In this document: one piece after another, positions 39,656 to 52,414 of the stretch
How positions within the stretch are numbered: the stretch's first letter is position 1
How the letters are laid out: each line of letters starts with the position of its first letter
Source: Cryobacterium soli
GTDB taxonomy: Bacteria > Actinomycetota > Actinomycetes > Actinomycetales > Microbacteriaceae
NCBI RefSeq assembly: GCF_003611035.1
Contig: NZ_CP030033.1
Span: forward strand, 1,426,001 to 1,490,000
DNA: 64,000 nucleotides
Direction: 5' to 3'
The notes under the pieces: model-generated
What the model saw: only the letters and a program-made list of their open reading frames with translations
What the model was told of the DNA's origin: nothing
The model's database searches: none
Position numbers and translations under genes: made by a program

Positions 39656-40297
39656 TCAGGCCGCGGGAGCGGGGGCGTCGAGCGCGAGCTTGACGCCCAC
39701 CGCGCCCAGCAGGGTTCCGGTGATCCAGCGCTGCACGACCAGCCAGGTGGGCCGGCTGCGCAGGAACACCGCGATGGCGCCGGCCGCCAGCACAATCGCA
39801 GCGTTCACCAGCATGCTCACGGTGATCTGCACCCCGCCGAGGATGAAGCCCTGGAGCATCACGTTTCCCGCGGAGGGCGTCACGAACTGCGGGATCAGGG
39901 CGAGGTACATGATGGCCGCCTTGGGGTTGAGCAGGTTGGTGACCAGGCCCATCCGGAACAGCTTCGCCCGGGAATCCACCGGCAGGTCCCTGGCCTCGAA
40001 CAGCGACAGCCCGCCCGGCTTGAGGGTTTTCCAGGCCAGGTAGAGCAGATACGCCGCACCGGCGATCTTCACGGCCGTGTAAAGCCACGGCACCAGTAGG
40101 AACACCGCGGCGAGCCCCACATTGGCCATGGTCATATAGACGAGGAATCCCACCAGGGTGCCGGCCAGCGATACCATGCCGGCGCGCCAGCCTTGCCCGA
40201 TGCTGCGGGAGACCAGGTAGATCATATTGGGGCCCGGGGTGAGGACCATGCCCAGGGCCACGAGGGCCATGCCGATGACGGCGGGTAACGTGACCAT
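39656..40297 (-). CDS. LysE/RhtB-family exporter
   Basis: A 213-residue amino acid exporter with six predicted helices. The family signature is GMVLTPGPNMIYLVSRSIGQG near residues 16-36, and LVTNLLNPKAAIMYLALIPQF lies in the third repeat region. Substrates in the family are basic amino acids, threonine/homoserine or cysteine derivatives. Closeness to cysK-cysE would fit a cysteine or O-acetylserine efflux role, but this is only suggestive. Confidence 0.9.
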   Translation of the reverse strand: MVTLPAVIGMALVALGMVLTPGPNMIYLVSRSIGQGWRAGMVSLAGTLVGFLVYMTMANVGLAAVFLLVPWLYTAVKIAGAAYLLYLAWKTLKPGGLSLFEARDLPVDSRAKLFRMGLVTNLLNPKAAIMYLALIPQFVTPSAGNVMLQGFILGGVQITVSMLVNAAIVLAAGAIAVFLRSRPTWLVVQRWITGTLLGAVGVKLALDAPAPAA

Positions 40298-40299
40298 GA

Positions 40300-40782
40300 T
40301 CAGGACAGCTCCTTCGCGAGCCAGTGCTCGGCATACGGTTCGGTGTTGAACGGGTCGACCTCGGCGTAGCCGGATCGGGCATAGAGACGGCGGGCCTCGA
40401 CGAGATCGCTGCGCACCGTCAGCCGGAGAGTGCTCAGGCCCGCCGCCACGGCGAGGCCGTCGAGGTGGGCGAGCAGCCCGGCGCCGGCGCCGCTCCCCCG
40501 GGCCGCGGTCGCCACGTACACGCGGGTCAGCTCGCCGACGCCGTGGCCGACGAAGCGCACCCCGCCGCAGGCCACCGGGTCGCCGTCCAGCATCCCGATC
40601 ACGAGCACGCCGGTGTCGCCTGTCAGGTCGTCGCTCGGCTCATCCGCCATCGCGGAGTCGACCTCGGCGGGCAGCGCGGCCCGGCCCCAGTACCGGCCGA
40701 CGATGTCGTCGTAGTACTCCCTCAGCAGGGCCGCGGCAGCGGGCGAGCCCGGGTCGGTGGTGACAAAGGTGAGCCCGGGCAT
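40300..40782 (-). CDS. GNAT-family N-acetyltransferase
   Basis: A 160-residue acetyltransferase. The acetyl-CoA binding segment is LTRVYVATAARGSGAGAGLLAHL, and the C-terminal LYARSGYAEVDPFN motif is typical. It is transcribed into the LysE gene with a 2 bp gap, so the two form a pair. Confidence 0.88.
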   Translation of the reverse strand: MPGLTFVTTDPGSPAAAALLREYYDDIVGRYWGRAALPAEVDSAMADEPSDDLTGDTGVLVIGMLDGDPVACGGVRFVGHGVGELTRVYVATAARGSGAGAGLLAHLDGLAVAAGLSTLRLTVRSDLVEARRLYARSGYAEVDPFNTEPYAEHWLAKELS

Positions 40783-40803
40783 GGTTGAAATCCTAGCGGC
40801 ACA

Positions 40804-40839
40804 GAAAAAGACGCCCGGGCCGAAGCCGGGGCGCCTTTT
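40804..40839 (-). terminator. Rho-independent terminator after prfA
   Basis: A GC-rich stem, GGCGCCCCGGC and GCCCGGGCGTC with a TTCG loop, is followed by TTTTT on the minus strand. A-rich sequence on the other side makes it potentially bidirectional. It ends the thr-rho-prfA transcripts before the GNAT gene. Confidence 0.85.
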
Positions 40840-40854
40840 CAGGTGGAGCAGGAG

Positions 40855-41933
40855 CTAGTCGTGGTCGCCGATCTCGGCGAGGCGGGTGGCCTCGTCGGCG
40901 GTGATGCACGAGTCGATGACGGCATCCAGGGCGCCGTTCATCACGGTGTCCAGGTTGTACGCCTTGTAACCGGTGCGGTGGTCCGCGATCCGGTTCTCCG
41001 GGAAGTTGTACGTGCGGATGCGCTCTGACCGGTCCATGGTGCGGATCTGGCCCTTGCGCACCAACGAGGCGGCCTCGTCGATCTCTTCCTGCTGCCGGGC
41101 GAGGACGCGGGCGCGGAGCACCCGCATACCCGCTTCCTTGTTCTGCAGCTGGCTCTTCTCGTTCTGCATCGCCACCACGATCCCGGTGGGAAGGTGGGTG
41201 ATGCGCACGGCGGAGTCGGTCGTGTTGACCGACTGGCCGCCGGGGCCGCTGGAGCGGTACACGTCGATCTTGAGGTCGTTCGGGTGCAGCTCTACCTCTT
41301 CGGGCTCATCGACCTCGGGGAAGACGAGAACGCCCGCCGCCGAGGTGTGGATGCGTCCCTGCGACTCGGTGGCCGGCACCCGCTGGACGCGGTGCACACC
41401 ACCCTCGTACTTGAGGTGCGCCCAGACGCCTTCAGCGGGGTCGGCCGAGTTGCCCTTGATGGCCAACTGGATGTCCTTGATGCCGCCGAGGTCGCTCGTT
41501 GTCTGCTCGATGATCTCGGTCTTCCAGCGCTTGGACTCCGCATAGTGCAGGTACATGCGCAGGAGGTCGGCGGCGAACAGTGCGGACTCCGCACCACCCT
41601 CCCCCATCTTGATCTCCATGATCACGTCGCGGGCATCCAGCGGGTCACGCGGGATCAGCAGGCGGCGCAGCTTTTCGGCTGCGTCCTCCAGCTGGTCCAC
41701 GAGCCCGGGAATCTCGTCGGCGAAGGACTCATCCTCGTCGGCGAGTTCACGAGCGGCTTCGAGATTGTCGCCAATCTCTTTCCACTCGTTCCACGCGGCG
41801 ATGATGCGGCTGAGCTCGGCGTAACGACGGTTGACCTTCTTGGAACGGGCGGGGTTCGCGTGCAACTCCGGGTCCGCCAACTGGGACTGCAGCTCGTCGT
41901 GCTCAGCCTGCAGAGTCAGGACAGACTCGAACA

Positions 41934-41934
<1 letters not shown>
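40855..41934 (-). CDS. prfA: Peptide chain release factor 1
   Basis: A 359-residue RF1 that ends translation at UAA and UAG. GGQ lies at 232-234 ([10 protein letters not shown]) and the stop-codon reading motif PAT at 187-189, the RF1-type PxT. The start shares one base with the rho stop (TGATG), so it is coupled to rho. Confidence 0.97.
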
Positions 41935-44600
<2,666 letters not shown>

Positions 44601-44856
44601 GAAGTATTGTCCTTTCCCCTGGCGCCTCTTGGCCGGCCAGAGAAGATGTTGCAGCGCAGGTGGGCTGCGGGTGATCCAGTCCCACGCAGTGGCGGATTGG
44701 AGTGAACACACACAGCCACGCACAAATACGCAATAGCAGTGAGTTACAGGGAATACACCAGAGAACAGATCCGCGCAGGCGGTTTCTATCGGGTGCGCAA
44801 CCACTCTAGCAGGTTCGGGCGCCCGGATCAGGTGAGCTCTGCACCGAAACATGAGA
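44601..44856 (-). promoter_or_regulatory. Long rho leader region
   Basis: About 250 bp without a gene between the thrB terminator and the rho start. It should hold the rho promoter and 5' leader. rho is autoregulated in many bacteria through its leader, but no specific structure is clear here. Confidence 0.35.
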
Positions 44857-44888
44857 AGAGCCCCGTCCCGGTGCCGGGAAGGGGCTCT
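44857..44888 (-). terminator. Hairpin terminator after thrB
   Basis: AGAGCCCC, CCCGG and their inverses form a two-part stem (44857-44888) about 15 bases after the thrB stop. The T-run is weak (TTCTC). It separates the threonine genes from rho. Confidence 0.65.
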
Positions 44889-44903
44889 CTACTCAGGCAT
44901 CGG

Positions 44904-45857
44904 TCAGACGTCGGTACGGATGACCGTGGCGCCCTTGAAATCGACGGCCAGCATGAGCGTCTGCCAGGGCGTCTCGCTCTTCTCGGCCACGAGTTCCGCG
45001 GCCACCAGACGCTGGCCGGGGTCGCTGGCCAGCACCAGGATCGACGGTCCCGCGCCCGACACCACAGCGGCGAAGCCGTGTTCGCGCAGCAGCGTGATCA
45101 GCCGGTTGGTCTCGGGCATCGCGGCGGCGCGGTAGCTCTGGTGCAGCTTGTCCTCCGTTGCCGCGAGCAGCAGCTCCGGGCTCTGGATGAGCGCCGCGAT
45201 GAGCAGTGCGGAGCGGGACAGGTTGAAGACGGCGTCTTCGTGCGGCACCGATTCGGGCTGCAAGCTGCGGGCGAGCGCCGTGGACATGGCGTGCACGGGC
45301 ACGAAGACCAGCGGGGAGACGCCACGGTGCACCATGAGCTTCTTGTGCTTCGGGCCCTCCGGGGTCATCCAGGCGATGGTGAGTCCGCCGAACAGGGCGG
45401 GCGCCACGTTGTCGGGGTGCCCCTCCATCTCGGTGGCGAGCACGAGCAGCGCGTCCGAGTCGATGTCGACGATGCCCTCGAGCAGACCCTTGGCGGCCAT
45501 GATGCCCGAGACGATCGCGGCACCGGATGAGCCCATGCCGCGGCCGTGCGGAATCACGTTCTCGGCGATCAGCTTGAGCCCCGGCATCGGGATGTCGTAG
45601 GCGGCGAAGGTGTGCGCGATGGCGCGCACCACGAGGTTGCTCTCGTCGGTGGGCACCTCGCCCGCGCCGATGCCGTGCACCTCGACGAAGACGCCGGGCT
45701 CGTCCAACACTTCCACCTGCAGGTGGTCGTAGTGGGCAAGGGCCAGGCCCAGGGTGTCGAAACCGGGGCCGAGGTTCGCGGTGGTGGCCGGAACCTTGAC
45801 GACGACCGAACGGCCGGCCAGCGCGTTGCGTCCCGCTACGGGGAGCGCGGTGGTCAT
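44904..45857 (-). CDS. thrB: Homoserine kinase
   Basis: A 317-residue GHMP kinase that phosphorylates homoserine. The ATP loop is PHGRGMGSSGAA, the N-terminal motif is VPATTANLGPGFDTLG, and the C-terminal motif is SGAGPSILVLA. The ATG at 45857 overlaps the thrC stop as ATGA. Last gene of the hom-thrC-thrB group. Confidence 0.97.
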   Translation of the reverse strand: MTTALPVAGRNALAGRSVVVKVPATTANLGPGFDTLGLALAHYDHLQVEVLDEPGVFVEVHGIGAGEVPTDESNLVVRAIAHTFAAYDIPMPGLKLIAENVIPHGRGMGSSGAAIVSGIMAAKGLLEGIVDIDSDALLVLATEMEGHPDNVAPALFGGLTIAWMTPEGPKHKKLMVHRGVSPLVFVPVHAMSTALARSLQPESVPHEDAVFNLSRSALLIAALIQSPELLLAATEDKLHQSYRAAAMPETNRLITLLREHGFAAVVSGAGPSILVLASDPGQRLVAAELVAEKSETPWQTLMLAVDFKGATVIRTDV

Positions 45858-46975
45858 TTCTGGCCCAGGCCCAGGAGTTCGGCGATCGCGGAGGTGTCGA
45901 CGGGCACGATCGTGGGCTTCACGTCGCTGCCGTCGGCCGTGCGGAGGGCCCACTGCGGGTCCTTCAGGCCGTGGCCGGTGACGGTGAGCACCACGGTGGA
46001 GCCGGCCGGGATCTGGCCGGCGTCGGCACGCTCGAGCAGGCCCGCGACGCTGATCGCGGAGGCCGGCTCGACGAAGATGCCCACCTCGGCGGAGAGGATG
46101 CGGTAGGCCTCGAGGATCTTTTCGTCGCTGATGGCGCCGAAGTAGCCGTCGCTCACCTCGCGGGCGTTCAGGGCGAGGTCCCAGGAGGCCGGGTTGCCGA
46201 TGCGGATCGCGCTGGCGATGGTCTCGGGGTGTTCAACGCGGTGACCGAGCACGATCGGGGCGCTGCCTGCGGCTTGGAACCCGAACATCCGGGGCAGTTT
46301 GGTGGTGGCGCCGCGGGCGAGCTCTTCGCTGTAGCCGCGGAAGTAGGCGGTGTAGTTGCCGGCGTTGCCGACGGGCACGATGTGGATGTCGGGGGCGTCT
46401 TCGAGCACCTCGACGACCTCGAAGGCCGCGGTCTTCTGGCCCTCGATGCGGTCGGGGTTGACCGAGTTGACCAGGTGCACCGGGTAGTTCTTGGCCAGGT
46501 CGCGGGCGATGTCGAGGCAGTCGTCGAAGTTGCCCTGCACCTGCAGCAGCTGCGCGTTGTGCGCGATGGCCTGGCTGAGCTTGCCCATGGCGATCTTGCC
46601 CTCGGGCACCAGCACGACGGCCTTGATGCCCGCGTGGGTGGCGTAGGCCGCGGCGGAGGCCGAGGTGTTGCCGGTGGAGGCGCAGATGACGGCCTTCGCA
46701 CCGTCTTCGACGGCCTTGGACATGGCCATCGTCATGCCGCGGTCCTTGAACGACCCGGTGGGGTTCATGCCTTCGTACTTCACCCACACCTTGGCGCCGG
46801 TGCGCGCGGAGAGCGCGGCGGCGGGGATCAGCGGGGTGCCGCCCTCACCGAGCGTGACGATGGGGGTGGCATCGCTGATGTTCAGCCGGTCGGCGTACTC
46901 GCGGAGCACACCCCGCCACTGACGGGACTGGGTTTTCACCATCTGGTGCTGACCGGTCTCTCGTTCGCTGGACAT
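45854..46975 (-). CDS. thrC: Threonine synthase
   Basis: A 373-residue PLP enzyme that converts phosphohomoserine to threonine. The PLP lysine is Lys77 (NPTGSFKDRGM), the phosphate-binding loop is VPVGNAGNYTAYF, and CASTGNTSASAAAYA contacts substrate. The start shares one base with the hom stop. Confidence 0.97.
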   Translation of the reverse strand: MSSERETGQHQMVKTQSRQWRGVLREYADRLNISDATPIVTLGEGGTPLIPAAALSARTGAKVWVKYEGMNPTGSFKDRGMTMAMSKAVEDGAKAVICASTGNTSASAAAYATHAGIKAVVLVPEGKIAMGKLSQAIAHNAQLLQVQGNFDDCLDIARDLAKNYPVHLVNSVNPDRIEGQKTAAFEVVEVLEDAPDIHIVPVGNAGNYTAYFRGYSEELARGATTKLPRMFGFQAAGSAPIVLGHRVEHPETIASAIRIGNPASWDLALNAREVSDGYFGAISDEKILEAYRILSAEVGIFVEPASAISVAGLLERADAGQIPAGSTVVLTVTGHGLKDPQWALRTADGSDVKPTIVPVDTSAIAELLGLGQK

Positions 46976-48312
46976 CAGACTCCTTCAACTCTTAATACGG
47001 ATGCGACATTGGTGACGACACTGTTGGCGGCAAGGTCGATCACGGTCGCGGCAAGCGCAGCCTCCGTGGCCTCGTGCGTTCCAATGACTAGGGTAGCTGT
47101 GCCCGACACGGCGGCGTGACTGCCGCTGACGGGCTCTGCGGGCGTCATCGACTGTTCGACGAGCGCGAGCGAAACCTCGTTCTTGCTGAACACGCCCGCG
47201 ATCGTGGCGAGCACGCCAGGTTCGTCGGTCACCTCGAGGGTGACCGCGTACCGCGTGGTGACCTTGCCGATATCGAGCACCGGCAGGTCCGCGTGGATGG
47301 AAGCGGCGAATCCCGGGCCGCCCACGACGTGGCGGCGGGCCACCGAGACGAGGTCGCCGAGCACGGCGGATGCGGTCTGCACTCCCCCGGCACCGGCGCC
47401 GTAGAACATCAGCGGGCCGGCGGCCTCAGCCTCGACGAAGACGGCGTTGTTGGCGCCGTGCACCGAGGCGAGCGGGTGGCTGTGGTGCACCATCGCCGGG
47501 TAGACGCGGGCGGAGACGCCCTCTTCGCCGGTCTCCGGGTCGATCAGGCGTTCGCAGATGGCAAGCAGCTTGACCACATAACCGGCCTTGGTCGCCGATT
47601 CGATCTGCTGCGGCGTGACGCCGGTGATGCCCTCGCGGTAGACCTTCTCCAGCGGCACGTGGGTGTGGAACGCGAGGCTGGCCAGCAGCGCGGCCTTCTG
47701 TGCGGCGTCGTACCCGCCGATGTCGGCCGTGGGGTCGGCTTCGGCGTAGCCGAGCTCGGTGGCGGTGGCGAGGGCCGCTTCGAGGGTGTCGCCGGCCACA
47801 TGCATCCGGTCGAGGATGAAGTTGGTGGTGCCGTTGACGATGCCGAGGATGCGGTTGACCGTGTCGCCCGCGAGGCTGTCGCGCAGGGGACGCACGATGG
47901 GGATTGCACCGGCGACGGCGGCCTCGTAGTTGAGCTGGGCGCCCACCTGGTCGGCGGCTTCGAAGAGTTCGGCGCCGTGTTCGGCCAGCAAGGCCTTGTT
48001 GGCGGTGACGACATCGGCGCCGGAGTTGATCGCCGTGAGGATGTAGCCGCGGGCCGGCTCGATGCCGCCCATGAGCTCGATCACGATGTCGGCGCCGAGG
48101 ATCAGCGAGTCGGCGTCGGTGGTGAGAAGCTCCCGGGGCAGGTCAGCCGACCGCGGGGCGTCGAGGTCGCGCACCAGGATGCCGACGAGCTCGAGGCCCG
48201 CACCCACCCGGTTGGCGAGCTCGTCGCTGTGCTCGAGCAGGAGCCGGGCCACCTGGGCGCCGACGGATCCACCTCCGAGCAGGGCGACTCGCAGATTGCG
48301 GTATTCGATCAT
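46975..48312 (-). CDS. hom: Homoserine dehydrogenase
   Basis: A 445-residue enzyme reducing aspartate semialdehyde to homoserine. It has the NAD(P) loop LLGGGSVGAQV at 11-21, the catalytic region GIVNGTTNFIL, and a C-terminal ACT domain (AVTLEVTDEPGVLATIAGVF), which usually gives feedback inhibition by threonine. It is monofunctional, with no aspartokinase part. The start overlaps lysA by 4 bases. Confidence 0.97.
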   Translation of the reverse strand: MIEYRNLRVALLGGGSVGAQVARLLLEHSDELANRVGAGLELVGILVRDLDAPRSADLPRELLTTDADSLILGADIVIELMGGIEPARGYILTAINSGADVVTANKALLAEHGAELFEAADQVGAQLNYEAAVAGAIPIVRPLRDSLAGDTVNRILGIVNGTTNFILDRMHVAGDTLEAALATATELGYAEADPTADIGGYDAAQKAALLASLAFHTHVPLEKVYREGITGVTPQQIESATKAGYVVKLLAICERLIDPETGEEGVSARVYPAMVHHSHPLASVHGANNAVFVEAEAAGPLMFYGAGAGGVQTASAVLGDLVSVARRHVVGGPGFAASIHADLPVLDIGKVTTRYAVTLEVTDEPGVLATIAGVFSKNEVSLALVEQSMTPAEPVSGSHAAVSGTATLVIGTHEATEAALAATVIDLAANSVVTNVASVLRVEGV

Positions 48313-49745
48313 CGGGTGCTTTCCTTCATGTCGTTGGTCGAGCCAGCCTCGCTGGTCGAGCGTGTCGAGACCCCCGCGTCCCGCGCCAGCAGATCGTCAA
48401 TCGTTTCCCCGCGAACGATGACCCTGGCTTCTCCGTGAACGACCGCCACGACGGCGGGCCGCCCCACATAGTTGTAGTTGCTCGCGAGCGACCAGCAGTA
48501 CGCGCCGGTCGCAGGCACCATGAGCAGATCACCCGGAGCCACATCCCCCGGCAGGTAATCGGCGTCCACGACGATGTCGCCGCTCTCGCAGTGCTTGCCG
48601 GCCACGCGCACCAGCGCGGGTGCGGCATCCGAGACCCGGTCGGCGATGCGCACGGAGTACTCTGCGCCGTAGAGGGCAGGTCGGGCGTTGTCGCTCATGC
48701 CGCCGTCGACGCTCACGTAGAGCCTGGTGTTCTCGCCGATGCGCACGGGCTTGGTGGTGCCGACCTCGTAGAGGGTGACGCCGGCCGGTCCGATGATGAC
48801 GCGGCCGGGTTCGATGGCGATTACGGGCACCGGGATGCCGCGGCGGGCGCACTCGTCGGCCACGATGTCGGCCAGGGCTGCGGCCAGGTCGGCCACCGGG
48901 CTGGGGTCGTCGACGCTGGTGTAAGCGATGCCGAAGCCGCCGCCGAGGTTGAGTTCGGGCACCGGGCCGCCGGCCAGCAGGTCGGCCTGCAGGCTGAGCA
49001 GCCGGGAGGCCGACTCGGCGAAACCGTCGACGCCGAAGATCTGCGAGCCGATATGGCAGTGCAGCCCGAGGAAGTTGAGGCTCGGCTGGGCGCGGATCGC
49101 GGCGACGAGCGCCGGGGCGTCCTCGAAGACCACGCCGAACTTCTGGTCTTCGTGCGAGGTGGCGAGGAACTCGTGGGTGTGCGCGTGCACCCCGCTGTTG
49201 ACCCGCAGGCGCACGTTCTGCACCAGGCCGTGGCGGCCGGCGGCCTCGGCGACCCGCTCGATCTCGATGGGACTGTCGATGATGATGGTGCCCACGCCCA
49301 CGCGGGTGGCGTCGTCGATCTCGGCGCGGGACTTGTTGTTGCCGTGGAAGCCGATGCGGCCGGGAGCGACGCCCGCGGCGAGGGCCACGGCGAGTTCACC
49401 GCCGCTGCACACGTCGATGTTGAGGCCCGCGTCGACCATCCATCGGGCCACCTCGGTGGAGAGGAACGCCTTGGCGGCGTAGTAGACGCGCACGGTGGTG
49501 CCGATGCGGGCGAACTCGGCGTCGAACGCCGCGCGCAGCTCGGTGGCGCGGGTGCGAGCATCCGTTTCGTCGATCACATAGAGAGGAGTGCCGAATCGGG
49601 CGGCCAGGTCGACGGCGGTGACGCCGCCGATCGTGATGGCGCCGCCGTCGGTGCGCCGGGCCGAGGACGGCCAGAGGGCGTCGGTGAGCGTGTTGGCATC
49701 AGCTGGGGAGCTGAGCCACTCGGGGGCGAGTGGGTTATGGGCCAC
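48309..49745 (-). CDS. lysA: Diaminopimelate decarboxylase
   Basis: A 478-residue fold-type III PLP enzyme making lysine from meso-diaminopimelate. The PLP lysine lies in YYAAKAFLS (about residue 92). The phosphate loop is LNLGGGFGIAY, and the catalytic Cys is in KHCESGDIV. The GTG at 49745 (VAHNPLAPEW) has GAGG 7 bases upstream; GTG 49760 and TTG 49769 are also open. The last 20 residues (Ser/Thr-rich) extend past the usual end. Confidence 0.95.
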   Translation of the reverse strand: MAHNPLAPEWLSSPADANTLTDALWPSSARRTDGGAITIGGVTAVDLAARFGTPLYVIDETDARTRATELRAAFDAEFARIGTTVRVYYAAKAFLSTEVARWMVDAGLNIDVCSGGELAVALAAGVAPGRIGFHGNNKSRAEIDDATRVGVGTIIIDSPIEIERVAEAAGRHGLVQNVRLRVNSGVHAHTHEFLATSHEDQKFGVVFEDAPALVAAIRAQPSLNFLGLHCHIGSQIFGVDGFAESASRLLSLQADLLAGGPVPELNLGGGFGIAYTSVDDPSPVADLAAALADIVADECARRGIPVPVIAIEPGRVIIGPAGVTLYEVGTTKPVRIGENTRLYVSVDGGMSDNARPALYGAEYSVRIADRVSDAAPALVRVAGKHCESGDIVVDADYLPGDVAPGDLLMVPATGAYCWSLASNYNYVGRPAVVAVVHGEARVIVRGETIDDLLARDAGVSTRSTSEAGSTNDMKESTR

Positions 49746-49890
49746 GGGTGAAAACCTCACAGGAGTCAAGTGGGTGTCTCACGAAGTGGCGAGCGAACCC
49801 GGATTGGTCCCTGAAGCCAGCGAAGAGACGCGCCGAAAGGGGCGCGGGAATCTACCGGAATTCTAGCGACTGCGAGTTGCGCACGCCGAA

Positions 49891-50682
49891 TCAAGCGGGG
49901 GAACAGCTGCCCAGGGTGGTGAGCGACTGTTCGGTGAGCGTCAATGTGCTCGACTCCAGCGTAATGGTTACACGCTCGGGCGTTGTCTCCACGTCGCTGA
50001 GCGTGACCCCCTGGGGCAGGTAGTCGGCCACGCACACGCTGATCGGTTCACCGCCGAGCACCAGGTCCATCAGCCGGCTCACGTCCAGGCCGCCGGAGCC
50101 CGCGGTGACCTCGGCGCCGGTGGGAGTGAGCACCAGGGCGTCGGGGGTGACGCTCGGCGCGGCCGTGGCCTGGTAGCCGATGGTCACGCCGAAGATGCTG
50201 AGCTCGCCCGTGTAGGTGACCTCGTCAGTGCCGAGCTCGAGTTGGGCGTCGCGCGCCTCGGGAGCGGCATCCGCATCGGCCAGCGCGGTCTGCAGCAGCG
50301 CGTTGAGGGCGACCTGGTCGAGTTCGATGGCACCATCGACGTGGCCGATGGGCTGGCTGGTGTCGGTGGGCACATCCATGGCGTCAATCGACACGGATGC
50401 CGGCACGCCGTTCACGGCCAGCGCCGGCGCGGTCAGCTGCACGCGTTCGAAACTGCCGGTGAGGTACTGGACAATGACCGAGGTTCCGCCGATGGCCACG
50501 TTCACGTCACCCGTGACGCCCTCCGGCAGGTTGGCGTCGATCTCGCTCGCGATGCGGTTCTGCGCGTAGCCGCGGAGCCCGGCGTCGACGGCGAAGAAGA
50601 TACCCACAAGCGCGAGCACCGCCACGACCGCCACCAGCAGGCGGCGGGCGGGTCGGCGTCGTTTCGGCGGCGTGGCAGTCAA
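49891..50682 (-). CDS. DUF2993 (LmeA-like) lipid-binding membrane-anchored protein
   Basis: A 263-residue protein with a basic N-terminus and one membrane helix (about residues 14-35: LLVAVVAVLALVGIFFAVDAGL). The extracytoplasmic DUF2993 domain follows. The mycobacterial relative LmeA binds phospholipids and supports lipomannan maturation; the role here is inferred from the family. It lies 12 bp after argS and 145 bp before lysA. Confidence 0.82.
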   Translation of the reverse strand: MTATPPKRRRPARRLLVAVVAVLALVGIFFAVDAGLRGYAQNRIASEIDANLPEGVTGDVNVAIGGTSVIVQYLTGSFERVQLTAPALAVNGVPASVSIDAMDVPTDTSQPIGHVDGAIELDQVALNALLQTALADADAAPEARDAQLELGTDEVTYTGELSIFGVTIGYQATAAPSVTPDALVLTPTGAEVTAGSGGLDVSRLMDLVLGGEPISVCVADYLPQGVTLSDVETTPERVTITLESSTLTLTEQSLTTLGSCSPA

Positions 50683-50694
50683 GCGGGCGACTGC

Positions 50695-52371
50695 CTACAT
50701 CCGCTCGGGCGCCGAGACGCCGAGCAGGCCGAGGCCGTTGCGGATGACCTGGCCGGTGGCGTCGTTCAGCCACAGGCGGGTGCGGTGCAGATCGGTGACC
50801 GGCTCCTCGCCCAGCGGGATGACGCGGCAGTTGTCGTACCAGCGGTGGTAGTAGCCGGCGACCTCTTCGATGTAGCGGGCGATGCGGTGGGGTTCACGCA
50901 GTTCGGCGGCCTGGGCCACCACGCGCGGGTACTCCTGCAGCACACCCAGCAGCGCCGATTCGCTGTCGTGGGTGAGCAGTTCGGGGGCGAACGCGCTCTG
51001 GTCCACACCGGAATCCACGGCGTTGCGGCCCACGGAACAGGTGCGGGCGTGCGCGTACTGCACGTAGAAGACCGGGTTCTCGTTGGTGCGCTTGCCGAGC
51101 AGGTCGAGGTCGATGTCCAGCTGCGAGTCGCTCGAGGAGCGCACGAGCGCGTACCGGCCGGCGTCCACGCCCACCGCGTCGACGAGGTCGTCGAGGGTGA
51201 CGATGGTGCCGGCGCGCTTCGACATGCGCACGGGCTCGCCGTCCTTGAGCAGGTTGACCATCTGGCCGATGAGGATCTGCAGGTTGACGCCGGGCACGTC
51301 ACCGAACGCCTCGACCATGGCCATCATGCGGCCGATGTAGCCGTGGTGGTCGGCGCCGAGCATGATCAGGTTCTGGTCGAAGCCGCGCTCGCGCTTGTCG
51401 AGGTAGTAGCCCAGGTCGCCCGAGATGTAGGCCGGTTCACCGTTCGAACGGATGATGACGCGGTCGCGGTCGTCGCCGAAGGTAGTGGTGCGCAGCCAGA
51501 TGGCGCCATCCGCTTCAAAGATGTGGCCGAGCTCACGCAAACGCGCGATGGCCTTGTCGACAGCGCCGGACTCGTGCAGGGAGTCTTCGTGGAAGAAGAC
51601 GTCGAAGTCGACGCCGAAGCCGTGCAGCTTCTCCTTGATCTCGGTGAACATGAGGTCGACGCCGATGGCGCGGAAGATCTCCTGCTGTTCCTCGCGGGGC
51701 AGGGCGGCGATGTCGCCCTCGTAGATCTCCACGACCTTGGCGGCGATGTCGCCGATGTACGCTCCGCCGTAGCCGTCCTCGGGGGTGGGCTCGCCCAGGT
51801 AGGCCGCGAGCACGCTGCGGGCGAACCGGTCGATCTGCGAACCGTGGTCGTTGAAGTAGTACTCGCGCGTCACATCCGCGCCCTCGGCCTTGAGCACGCG
51901 AGCGAGGCTGTCGCCCACCGCGGCCCAGCGCACGCCGCCCATGTGGATGGGGCCGGTGGGGTTGGCCGAAACGAACTCGAGGTTGATCTTGATGCCGTCG
52001 TACATGTGGCCGGTGCCGTAGACCTCGCCGGCGTTGACGATGGTCTGGGCGAGGGCTCCGGCGGCGGATGCCTCGAGGCGGATGTTGATGAAACCGGGGC
52101 CGGCAACCTCCACAGAGGCGATCTCGGGCATGGCTTCTAGGCCGGCGGCGAGCTCGGCGGCCACGGCGCGCGGGTTGGTGCCCAGCGGCTTGGCGATCTT
52201 CATGGACACGCTCGACGCCCAGTCGCCGTGGTCACGGTTGCGCGGGCGCTCCAGGGACACGTCGGCGAGGCTCAGAGACAGGTCAGCGACCTCGATGCCT
52301 TCCCCGCGTCGTCGCCCAACCAGGTCGTTGACGAGGTTGAGCAGGGACTGAGAAAGTTCGGCAGGGGTCAC
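50695..52371 (-). CDS. argS: Arginyl-tRNA synthetase
   Basis: A 558-residue class I synthetase. The HIGH motif is PIHMGG and the KMSKS counterpart is RMSKRAG. The N-terminal Arg-S add-1 domain and C-terminal DALR anticodon domain (from about [13 protein letters not shown]) are present. The GTG at 52371 is chosen: a TAAGCT hexamer at 52385-52380 predicts a transcript that begins within 2-3 bases of it. The only tRNA gene in the window is a tRNA-Arg 2.5 kb away. Confidence 0.96.
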   Translation of the reverse strand: MTPAELSQSLLNLVNDLVGRRRGEGIEVADLSLSLADVSLERPRNRDHGDWASSVSMKIAKPLGTNPRAVAAELAAGLEAMPEIASVEVAGPGFINIRLEASAAGALAQTIVNAGEVYGTGHMYDGIKINLEFVSANPTGPIHMGGVRWAAVGDSLARVLKAEGADVTREYYFNDHGSQIDRFARSVLAAYLGEPTPEDGYGGAYIGDIAAKVVEIYEGDIAALPREEQQEIFRAIGVDLMFTEIKEKLHGFGVDFDVFFHEDSLHESGAVDKAIARLRELGHIFEADGAIWLRTTTFGDDRDRVIIRSNGEPAYISGDLGYYLDKRERGFDQNLIMLGADHHGYIGRMMAMVEAFGDVPGVNLQILIGQMVNLLKDGEPVRMSKRAGTIVTLDDLVDAVGVDAGRYALVRSSSDSQLDIDLDLLGKRTNENPVFYVQYAHARTCSVGRNAVDSGVDQSAFAPELLTHDSESALLGVLQEYPRVVAQAAELREPHRIARYIEEVAGYYHRWYDNCRVIPLGEEPVTDLHRTRLWLNDATGQVIRNGLGLLGVSAPERM

Positions 52372-52379
52372 GGCGAACA

Positions 52380-52414
52380 AGCTTACCCGGCGTCCCTCTT
52401 GGTAAGGTCAACGC
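52380..52414. promoter_or_regulatory. Compact divergent promoters of argS and the 52415 lipoprotein
   Basis: Only 43 bp separate the two start codons. TAAGGT (52403-52408) ends six bases before the GTG at 52415, and TAAGCT on the minus strand (52385-52380) ends eight bases before the argS GTG. Both transcripts would be leaderless or nearly so. No -35 is evident for either. Confidence 0.45.
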
